DNA of 64,000 bases from NCBI RefSeq assembly GCF_014649815.1, contig NZ_BMTT01000007.1, positions 62,001-126,000 on the forward strand, read 5' to 3'. The DNA is from Streptomyces mutabilis (GTDB lineage Bacteria > Actinomycetota > Actinomycetes > Streptomycetales > Streptomycetaceae). Below are positions 57,932 through 64,000 of this stretch, piece after piece. The notes under the pieces were generated by a model, which saw only the letters and a list, made by a program, of their open reading frames with translations, had not been told where the DNA came from and did not search any database. The stretch's first letter is position 1; every line of letters begins with the position of its first letter. The position numbers and the translations under genes were made by a program.

Positions 57932-58834
57932 ATGACTCAGTCCCACCCCAGGATCAGCAAGGCTGTCATCCCAGCAGCCGGACTCGGCACCCGGTTCCTG
58001 CCGGCCACCAAAGCCACTCCCAAGGAGATGCTGCCGGTCGTCGACAAGCCGGCGATCCAGTACGTGGTCGAAGAGGCCGTGTCCGCCGGCCTCGGTGACG
58101 TCCTCATGGTCACGGGCCGCAACAAGCGCCCCCTGGAGGACCACTTCGACCGCAACTACGAGCTCGAGTCGGCCCTCCAGAAGAAGGGCGACGCGAGCCG
58201 GCTGGCCAAGGTCCAGGAATCCAGCGACCTCGCCATGATCCACTACGTCCGCCAGGGCGACCCCAGGGGCCTCGGCCACGCCGTGCTGTGCGCCGCGCCG
58301 CACGTCGGCGACGAGCCCTTCGCGGTCCTGCTCGGCGACGACCTGATCGACCCGCGCGACCCCCTGCTCCAGCGGATGATCGACGTCCAGGAGCAGCACG
58401 GCGGCAGCGTCATCGCCCTCATGGAGGTCGCCCCCGAGCAGATCCACCTCTACGGCTGCGCGGCCGTGGAGGCCACCGGGGACGACGACGTCGTCAAGGT
58501 GAGCGGACTGGTCGAGAAGCCGGACCCGGCCGACGCCCCCTCCAACTACGCCATCATCGGCCGCTACGTCCTCGACCCGCACGTCTTCGACATACTCCGC
58601 AAGACCGAGCCCGGCCGCGGCGGCGAGATCCAGCTCACCGACGCCCTCCAGCAGCTCGCCGAGGACGAGAAGGTCGGCGGCCCGGTGCACGGCGTCGTCT
58701 TCAAGGGCCGCCGCTATGACACCGGCGACCGCGGCGACTACCTGCGTGCCATTGTCCGACTCGCGTGCGAACGTGAGGACCTGGGCCCGGACTTCCGGAC
58801 CTGGCTTCGCAGTTACGTAGCCGAGGAGATGTAA
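57932..58834 (+). CDS. galU: UTP-glucose-1-phosphate uridylyltransferase
   Basis: A 300-residue GalU: KAVIPAAGLGTRFLPATKAT (nucleotide-binding), KPAIQYVVEEAV, GRNKRPLEDHFD, VLLGDDLID (metal Asp), VEKPDPADAPSNYAIIGRYV and GRRYDTGDRGDYLRA. Makes UDP-glucose for cell-envelope sugars. I prefer ATG 57932 (MTQSHPRISK) with GGTGG nearby. ATG 57920 adds four residues. First gene of a block that continues with moeA/glp five bases later. Confidence 0.95.
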   Translation: MTQSHPRISKAVIPAAGLGTRFLPATKATPKEMLPVVDKPAIQYVVEEAVSAGLGDVLMVTGRNKRPLEDHFDRNYELESALQKKGDASRLAKVQESSDLAMIHYVRQGDPRGLGHAVLCAAPHVGDEPFAVLLGDDLIDPRDPLLQRMIDVQEQHGGSVIALMEVAPEQIHLYGCAAVEATGDDDVVKVSGLVEKPDPADAPSNYAIIGRYVLDPHVFDILRKTEPGRGGEIQLTDALQQLAEDEKVGGPVHGVVFKGRRYDTGDRGDYLRAIVRLACEREDLGPDFRTWLRSYVAEEM

Positions 58835-58839
58835 CGACG

Positions 58840-60189
58840 TTGAGCAGCGCCGCGCACCGTGACACCGGCCACGAGCACGCCACCGCGGACTTCGGTCCGG
58901 ACCGGCTGTGGTCGGTGCAGGACCACCTGGACGACATCCTCGCGACCGTCCGCCCCCTGGAACCCATCGAGCTGAACCTGCTCGACGCCCAGGGCTGTGT
59001 CCTGGTCGACGACATCACGGTGCCGCTCTCCCTGCCGCCGTTCGACAACAGCTCCATGGACGGGTACGCGGTGCGCGTCGCCGACGTCGCGGGCGCGAGC
59101 GAGGAGTTCCCCGCCGTCCTGGAGGTCGTAGGGGACGTCGCCGCAGGCCAGGCCGACCCGCTGTCGGTGGGACCGGGTCAGGCCGCCCGCATCATGACCG
59201 GCGCCCCGCTCCCGCCCGGCGCCGAGACGGTCGTCCCCGTCGAGTGGACCGACGGAGGGCTCGGCGCGGGCCCGGTGGCCGGCATGTCCGCCCGCAGCCT
59301 GGCCCCCGAGGGCGCCGAGGGGCAGGTGCACGTGTACCGCCCCGCCGAGGCCCGCGCCCACGTCCGCGCGAAGGGCAGCGACGTCGCCGCCGGCGACCGC
59401 GCCCTACAGGCCGGTACGGTCCTCGGCCCGCCGCAGATCGCCCTGCTCGCCGCGATCGGCCGCGGCAGGGTCCGGGTGCGCCCGCGCCCGCGCGTGGTGG
59501 TGCTCTCCACCGGCAGCGAACTCGTCCAGCCCGACGAGGAACTGGCCGCCGGTCAGATCTACGACTCCAACAGCTTCGCCCTCACCGCCGCCGCCCGCGA
59601 CGCGGGCGCCATCGCCTACCGCGTGGGCGCCGTCGCCGACGACGCCGAGACCCTGCGGTCCACCATCGAGGACCAGTTGGTGCGCGCCGACCTCATGGTC
59701 ACCACCGGCGGCGTGAGCGTCGGGGCGTACGACGTGGTCAAGGAGGCGCTGGCGCACGTCGCCGACGAGGACGAGCCGGGCAGCGGCGTCGACTTCCGCA
59801 AGCTCGCCATGCAGCCGGGCAAGCCCCAGGGCTTCGGCTCCATCGGCCCCGACCACACCCCGCTCCTCGCCCTGCCGGGCAACCCGGTGTCGTCGTACGT
59901 CTCCTTCGAGCTGTTCGTCCGCCCCGCGATCCGCACCCTCATGGGGCTCGCCGACCTCCACCGCCCGACGACCACCGCGTCCCTGACCGCGGACAAGGCG
60001 CTGACCTCGCCCAAGGGCCGCCGCCAGTTCCTGCGCGGCACCTACGCCGACGGCACGGTCACCCCGGTCGGCGGCGCGGGCTCCCACCTCGTGGCCGCCC
60101 TCGCACACGCCGACGCGCTGATCGTCGTCCCCGAGGACGCCGAGTCCGTGGAGCCCGGCGCCGAGGTCGAGGTGGTCCTGCTCGGCTGA
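58840..60189 (+). CDS. glp: MoeA/gephyrin-like molybdotransferase, probably the division protein Glp
   Basis: A 449-residue MoeA-fold protein: domain with [40 protein letters not shown], MogA-like domain with [40 protein letters not shown] and [20 protein letters not shown], and C-terminal beta domain. Classical MoeA inserts molybdate into molybdopterin. In Corynebacterium the MoeA paralogue encoded between galU and a GNAT/glpR pair is Glp, which binds FtsZ and the receptor GlpR. The same gene order is seen here. TTG at 58840. Both roles remain possible because moaC and mogA follow. Confidence 0.88.
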   Translation: MSSAAHRDTGHEHATADFGPDRLWSVQDHLDDILATVRPLEPIELNLLDAQGCVLVDDITVPLSLPPFDNSSMDGYAVRVADVAGASEEFPAVLEVVGDVAAGQADPLSVGPGQAARIMTGAPLPPGAETVVPVEWTDGGLGAGPVAGMSARSLAPEGAEGQVHVYRPAEARAHVRAKGSDVAAGDRALQAGTVLGPPQIALLAAIGRGRVRVRPRPRVVVLSTGSELVQPDEELAAGQIYDSNSFALTAAARDAGAIAYRVGAVADDAETLRSTIEDQLVRADLMVTTGGVSVGAYDVVKEALAHVADEDEPGSGVDFRKLAMQPGKPQGFGSIGPDHTPLLALPGNPVSSYVSFELFVRPAIRTLMGLADLHRPTTTASLTADKALTSPKGRRQFLRGTYADGTVTPVGGAGSHLVAALAHADALIVVPEDAESVEPGAEVEVVLLG

Positions 60190-60275
60190 CCCCGGCCTGT
60201 TGGCGGTACCGTGTCGCGCACAGCAGGCCCGCGCGCCGCACCGCGCCGGGCCCGGACCGGGAGCGCCACACGAGC

Positions 60276-60815
60276 ATGAGTACGCAGGACCGACCCCCGC
60301 ACGACGGCCAGCCCCCGCACGACGACCCGAGCGCGCAGGGCCCGCAGGACCGGCTGACGCACATCGACGAGGCGGGCGCCGCCCGCATGGTCGACGTCTC
60401 CGCCAAGGACGTGACCGCGCGCACCGCCCGCGCCAGCGGACGCGTCCTCGTCGCGCCCCGCGTGATCGAGCTGCTGCGCGGCGAGGGGGTCCCCAAGGGC
60501 GACGCCCTGGCCACCGCGCGGATCGCGGGCATCATGGGCGCCAAACGCACCCCCGACCTGATCCCGCTGTGCCACCCGTTGTCGGTCTCCGGTGTGAAAC
60601 TGGACCTGTCGGTCGCGGACGACGCCGTGGAGATCACCGCCACGGTGAGGACGACGGATCGCACGGGCGTCGAGATGGAGGCGCTCACCGCGGTCTCCGT
60701 CGCCGCGCTCACCGTGATCGACATGGTGAAGGCGGTCGACAAGGGAGCGGTCATCACGGACGTGCGGGTGGAGGAGAAGACGGGCGGCAAGTCGGGCGAC
60801 TGGAGCCGGGCATGA
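60276..60815 (+). CDS. moaC: Cyclic pyranopterin monophosphate synthase MoaC
   Basis: A 179-residue protein. A 25-residue Asp/Pro/His-rich N-tail precedes the MoaC domain: [40 protein letters not shown], and [30 protein letters not shown]. Active-site Lys and the [13 protein letters not shown] motif are intact. Second step of molybdopterin synthesis. Stop overlaps mogA by ATGA. Confidence 0.94.
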   Translation: MSTQDRPPHDGQPPHDDPSAQGPQDRLTHIDEAGAARMVDVSAKDVTARTARASGRVLVAPRVIELLRGEGVPKGDALATARIAGIMGAKRTPDLIPLCHPLSVSGVKLDLSVADDAVEITATVRTTDRTGVEMEALTAVSVAALTVIDMVKAVDKGAVITDVRVEEKTGGKSGDWSRA

Positions 60816-61351
60816 CGCTGGACGGGCCGACCGGGAGCACGTTCCCCGCGCCGTACAGCGCCCTGGTGGTCACGGCCTCCAACCGGGCCGCCGCCGGGGT
60901 CTACGAGGACAAGGGCGGCCCGCTGATCGCCGAGGGCCTGCGCCGCTTCGGCTTCGCGGTGGACGGCCCGCGGGTCGTGCCCGACGGGGATCCCGTCGAG
61001 GCGGCCCTGCGCGCCGGCGCCGAGGCGGGCTACGACGTGATCGTGACCACCGGCGGCACCGGCATCTCGCCCACCGACCGCACCCCCGAGGCGACCCGGG
61101 CGGTGATCGACCACGAGGTCCCCGGCATCGCGGAGGCGATCCGGGCGTACGGCCGGGACAAGGTGCCGACCGCGGCGCTCTCCCGGGGCCTGGCCGGAGT
61201 GGCGGGCGGCACGCTGATCGTCAACCTGCCGGGCTCCTCCGGTGGGGTGAAGGACGGCCTCGCCGTACTGGAGCCGCTGCTGACCCACGCCGTGGACCAG
61301 CTTCGCGGCGGCGACCACCCCAGACCCGCCAGTGGTGGGGGTGCGAGCTGA
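60812..61351 (+). CDS. mogA: MogA/MoaB-type molybdopterin adenylyltransferase
   Basis: A 179-residue MoCF-biosynthesis domain: [48 protein letters not shown] and [19 protein letters not shown]. The TGGTG and PGSxxG molybdopterin loops are intact. Adenylates molybdopterin. Chained to moaC by an ATGA overlap and followed by a GNAT gene 17 bases later. Confidence 0.92.
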   Translation: MTLDGPTGSTFPAPYSALVVTASNRAAAGVYEDKGGPLIAEGLRRFGFAVDGPRVVPDGDPVEAALRAGAEAGYDVIVTTGGTGISPTDRTPEATRAVIDHEVPGIAEAIRAYGRDKVPTAALSRGLAGVAGGTLIVNLPGSSGGVKDGLAVLEPLLTHAVDQLRGGDHPRPASGGGAS

Positions 61352-61368
61352 ACAGCCCATCCTGGCCC

Positions 61369-61980
61369 GTGGAACTGGTGGACGGCGACATCGTCCTCAG
61401 GCCGATAAGACTGCGCGACCAGCGGGCCTGGCGCGAGGTCAACCGGCGCAACCGCGACTGGCTGCGGCCCTGGGAGGCGACCATCCCGCCGCCCACGCCC
61501 GCCGGCCCGCTCGCGCACCGGCCGACCTACCGCCAGATGGTGCGGCACCTGCGCTCCGAGGCCAACGCGGGCCGGATGATGCCGTTCGTCATCGAGTACC
61601 AGGGACGGCTGGCCGGGCAGTTGACGGTGGCCGGCATCACTTGGGGCTCGATGTGCTCCGGGCACGTCGGCTACTGGGTGGACGAGGCGGTGGCGGGCCG
61701 GGGGGTGATGCCGACGGCCGTGGCGATGGCGGTGGACCACAGTTTCCGCACCGTCGGACTGCACCGCGTCGAGGTCTGCATTCGCCCCGAGAACGCGCCC
61801 AGTCGCCGGGTCGTGGAGAAACTCGGATTCCGCGAGGAGGGTCTCAGGCCGCGTTATCTCCACATCGACGGAGCATGGCGCGACCACCTCGTCTTCGCTC
61901 TCACCGCGGAAGAGGTACCCGAGGGCCTGCTGCGACGCTGGCACCGGTCACGGGACCGGAGCCCGCGAAACAACCGGTAA
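61369..61980 (+). CDS. RimJ/RimL-type GNAT N-acetyltransferase
   Basis: A 203-residue GNAT: IVLRPIRLRDQRAWREVNRR, an extended loop MVRHLRSEANAGRMMPFVIE, acetyl-CoA region GYWVDEAVAGRGVMPTAVAM and VCIRPENAPSRRVVEKLGFR with EEGLRPRYLHIDGAWRDHLV. The group acetylates N-termini of proteins such as ribosomal S5/S18. Its place between glp/mog and sepX is conserved in actinobacteria, which hints at a target in the division machinery, but no data in the sequence show this. GTG at 61369. Confidence 0.87.
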   Translation: MELVDGDIVLRPIRLRDQRAWREVNRRNRDWLRPWEATIPPPTPAGPLAHRPTYRQMVRHLRSEANAGRMMPFVIEYQGRLAGQLTVAGITWGSMCSGHVGYWVDEAVAGRGVMPTAVAMAVDHSFRTVGLHRVEVCIRPENAPSRRVVEKLGFREEGLRPRYLHIDGAWRDHLVFALTAEEVPEGLLRRWHRSRDRSPRNNR

Positions 61981-62053
61981 TTGAATAAATGTTCGAAATT
62001 GGGCGGGCTGCGACCGTGCCGGAACGGTCAAATGCGCAACTCTGGCAGTCAGT

Positions 62054-62068
62054 TGATCGCATCGATCA
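62054..62068. promoter_or_regulatory. Inverted repeat upstream of sepX
   Basis: TGATCG-CAT-CGATCA, perfect 6-bp arms, 90 bases before the sepX GTG. Flanking it, GTTCGAAAT occurs twice (61991 and 62077). Either might be regulatory, no known factor matched. TACCGT at 62145-62150, 7 bases before the GTG, could be a -10 of a leaderless transcript. Confidence 0.45.
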
Positions 62069-62157
62069 CAAGAAAAGTTCGAAATATCCGCCAGATCGTG
62101 CGACACACCGGCCCAATTGGCGGATGGCCCCACGCAAACCCCTCTACCGTGTGAGGC

Positions 62158-63441
62158 GTGAGCAGCAGCGGCCTCATCTACGCAGTCATTGTCGGGGCCT
62201 GGGCCGCCTACTTGGTGCCGATGTGGCTCCGTAGGCAGGACGAGCTGAACGAGGCCCGTCCGACGGAACGCTTCAGCACCGCCATCCGGCTCCTGTCCGG
62301 ACGGGCGGGCATGGAGCGCCGGTACGCCAAGGACCTGCGGTCGCGCTCCGCCGACGAGGCGGGGCCCGACACCGACGACCCGGACGCCGTCACCGATTCG
62401 GTGGACGTCCGGGCCTTCGCCGTGTCCAGAACCCGCCGGCACACCCGCCCGGCGGCCGACGGGCACGCACCCGGCACCAGACGCGGACAGGCCGCGGAAC
62501 CCGGACAGTACCCCGAACCCGCGCAGGCCCAGCAAGCGGAGCGGTCCTCGGAACCGGGGCGGAACCCGGATGCCGGGCGGCCCGGCGGGGCCGGCGCGGC
62601 AGCCGCGCGCGCGCGAGTTCCGCAGGCTCGGCGCGCCCCCGCCTCGGCCAGCGCAGCGGCTCGCGCCCGGCGCAGCAAGGTACTCGCGCGCCGCCGGCGT
62701 ACGACCGTGCTCCTCTTCCTGGCCTTCACGCTCGGTTCGGTCGTCGCCGCCGTCGGCGGACTCGCGTTCCTGTGGGCGCCCGGGGTTCCCGCGGTGCTGC
62801 TCAGCGCCTACATCGCCTACCTGCGCGCGCAGGAGCGCCGCCGGTTCGCCTTCCAGATGGACCGCCGCCAGGCCGAGGCCGCCGCGCAGCGGCTGCGAAA
62901 CCGCGACCGCCGCCCGCGCCGGCGCACCCCCGCCGACCCCGCCGACACCGTCGGCGACCCCGACGCGGAGGAGCCGGACGAGGGGCCCGAGTCGGAGCCG
63001 GACTCCGGCCTGTCGGCCCTCGCCGCGGACCGGCGAGCCCTGGTCGAGCAGACCGACCACGCCGAGTGGGTCGACCAGCAGCGCGAACGCCGGCGCCGGC
63101 CGCAGGGCGACAGCTGGGACCCGGTGCCGGTCCCGCTGCCGACCTACGTCACCGCACCCGTCGCCCCCCGCGCCACCCCCGACGTGGACCTCGGGTCGCC
63201 GGACGCGTGGAGCTCGGCACGATCCAGCGCCGTCGACCCCCACCGGGAGGAAGCGGCGGCCGACCCGGCCCCGGACCGCTCCGCCGACCGCGCGGAGGGC
63301 CGCGCCGAGGACCGCCCGGAGACCCCCGGCCGTAGTGACGCCCGCCGTGCCGCCTCCGCCCGACGCGCCCGCGAGCGCGGCCGGACACCGCTCTTCGACC
63401 AGTACGAGGACGGCGACCGCCCCCGAGCGGCCAACGAGTAG
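62158..63441 (+). CDS. sepX: SepX/GlpR membrane protein of cell division
   Basis: A 427-residue protein: N-terminal membrane helix (GLIYAVIVGAWAAYLVPMWL) with the conserved RRQDELNEARPTERFSTAIR that follows, a long disordered Arg/Ala/Pro/Glu-rich segment, two helices at about 182-225 (TVLLFLAFTLGSVVAAVGGL, PAVLLSAYIAYLRAQERRRF), and a cytoplasmic low-complexity tail ending LFDQYEDGDRPRAANE. This layout is that of SepX, needed for Streptomyces cross-wall formation, and its Corynebacterium homologue GlpR, the receptor of Glp. The glp-like gene is three genes upstream. GTG at 62158. Confidence 0.88.
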   Translation: MSSSGLIYAVIVGAWAAYLVPMWLRRQDELNEARPTERFSTAIRLLSGRAGMERRYAKDLRSRSADEAGPDTDDPDAVTDSVDVRAFAVSRTRRHTRPAADGHAPGTRRGQAAEPGQYPEPAQAQQAERSSEPGRNPDAGRPGGAGAAAARARVPQARRAPASASAAARARRSKVLARRRRTTVLLFLAFTLGSVVAAVGGLAFLWAPGVPAVLLSAYIAYLRAQERRRFAFQMDRRQAEAAAQRLRNRDRRPRRRTPADPADTVGDPDAEEPDEGPESEPDSGLSALAADRRALVEQTDHAEWVDQQRERRRRPQGDSWDPVPVPLPTYVTAPVAPRATPDVDLGSPDAWSSARSSAVDPHREEAAADPAPDRSADRAEGRAEDRPETPGRSDARRAASARRARERGRTPLFDQYEDGDRPRAANE

Positions 63442-63526
63442 TCCTCGTCGCGGCCGGCCTGCCCGGGTGCCTCGGAAGCGATTTTTGAGCAGGCCGGTCG
63501 GGGTGCTAAAGTTTCACTCGTTGCAA

Positions 63527-63600
63527 GGGCCTGTGGCGCAGTCCGGTAGCGCACCTCGTTCGCATCGAGGGGGCCAGGGGTTCAAATCCCCTCAGGTCCA
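63527..63600 (+). tRNA. tRNA-Ala (anticodon CGC)
   Basis: 74 bases: acceptor GGGCCTG/CAGGTCC with the G3-U70 pair that marks tRNA-Ala, D stem GCGC/GCGC, anticodon stem CCTCG/CGAGG with loop TTCGCAT, T stem AGGGG/CCCCT with TTCAAAT, discriminator A. CCA is not encoded. Confidence 0.97.
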
Positions 63601-63610
63601 CGCACATTGG

Positions 63611-63651
63611 CGAAGGTTCCGTTCGATCATCACGATCGAACGGGACCTTCG
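63611..63651. terminator. Bidirectional terminator after tRNA-Ala
   Basis: 18-bp stem CGAAGGTTCCGTTCGATC / GATCGAACGGGACCTTCG with one T-G mismatch and a 5-base loop, between the tRNA and a convergent GNAT gene. Confidence 0.75.
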
Positions 63652-63721
63652 TCGTTCTCGGAGGCAAGTCCACCCGGCCGCCGCTGTGCCATCGCCGCGG
63701 CGGCGGCCGGGTGGCCCGTGT

Positions 63722-64000
63722 CTACGGCACCCGGAGCGCCTTGGCATAGCAGAGGCTTTCCTCGTGGAACCGGTAGTAGCCGAACTTCTCGCACGGCTCG
63801 TAGCCGCTGGACGTGTACAGGGCCACGGCCTCGGGCTGCTTGGTGCCGGTCTCCAGCACCATGCGCGTCCGGCCGGCCGCACGGGCGTCCTCCTCCAGGG
63901 CCGCCAGGATGCGGCGGGCCAGCCCCCGGCCACGCATCTGCTCGATGACGAACATCCGCTTGAGCTCGGCGTCCCCGTCGAGGTTGCCCTCGTCGTTGGC
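63722..64000 (-). CDS. GNAT N-acetyltransferase, C-terminal part
   Basis: The last 92 codons of a gene that begins beyond the right edge. Visible: AELKRMFVIEQMRGRGLARR (acetyl-CoA loop RGRGLA), LEEDARAAGRTRMVLETGTK, and SSGYEPCEKFGYYRFHEES, a usual end for small GNAT enzymes. TAG at 63724-63722. Substrate unknown. Confidence 0.87.
   Translation of the reverse strand, partial: ANDEGNLDGDAELKRMFVIEQMRGRGLARRILAALEEDARAAGRTRMVLETGTKQPEAVALYTSSGYEPCEKFGYYRFHEESLCYAKALRVP

Overview
The window looks like a piece of a Streptomyces chromosome. GC content is very high with GC-rich third codon positions, GTG and TTG starts are common, and genes often overlap by ATGA or GTGA. The gene set is typical: hrdD sigma factor, the fru PTS operon, the galU-glp-sepX locus, mscL, many TetR/MarR/PadR/IclR regulators, DUF6153 and DUF6227. 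From about 27 kb to the right end the order (TetR, MFS, MarR, dioxygenase, acetyltransferase, hrdD, TetR, WYL regulator, MFS, fruR, fruK, fruA, L,D-transpeptidase, and on to galU and sepX) matches, from memory, the conserved Streptomyces core around hrdD. From 0 to about 27 kb, left of a tRNA-Arg gene, the content looks more accessory.

Left part (0-27 kb). A luciferase-like monooxygenase/FMN reductase pair is followed by an OmpR-type two-component system. A 1.93-kb IS630-family element (4303-6235) lies in a CTAG target with TA duplications. It carries an amber codon directly before the second catalytic Asp of its transposase and a passenger gene with two S1 RNA-binding domains, and it splits an older gene. 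Next is a copper cluster (CopZ, DUF4396, DUF305, DUF6153) with three CsoR-type operators. Then come an APC permease with a PadR regulator sharing a 10-bp palindrome, a probable fluoride riboswitch with two fluoride channel genes, an alanine/glycine symporter, a hemerythrin plus ferritin-like pair, a three-gene RsbQ-RsbP-RsbV-like partner-switching operon, a cold-shock protein, a lone cytochrome oxidase subunit I gene, and several unknown genes. A 44-bp near-copy of the tRNA-Arg 3' part at 25.5 kb and broken genes between it and the tRNA mark a probable decayed integration site.

Middle (27-44 kb). A tandem-domain IclR regulator, a secreted M6 metalloprotease, two efflux systems each with its own regulator and visible operator, a LigB-type dioxygenase divergent from a MarR gene, hrdD with a matching SigR promoter, and the fructose operon fruR-fruK-fruA. 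Most regulators here have an inverted repeat close to their start, so several small regulatory circuits can be read directly.

Right part (44-64 kb). A DUF6227 gene broken in a G7 run, an L,D-transpeptidase lipoprotein, a P1-family peptidase, MscL, a SAF-domain protein, methylthioadenosine phosphorylase, an FmdB zinc ribbon, an MFS exporter, a K+/H+ antiporter, a membrane-anchored penicillin-acylase-type hydrolase with a Gly-Thr repeat just before its cleavage site, 5-formyl-THF cyclo-ligase, and galU-moeA/glp-moaC-mogA-GNAT-sepX, which joins molybdenum cofactor genes to a cell-division receptor gene. A tRNA-Ala(CGC) and the end of a GNAT gene close the window. Perfect or near-perfect hairpins separate most convergent genes.
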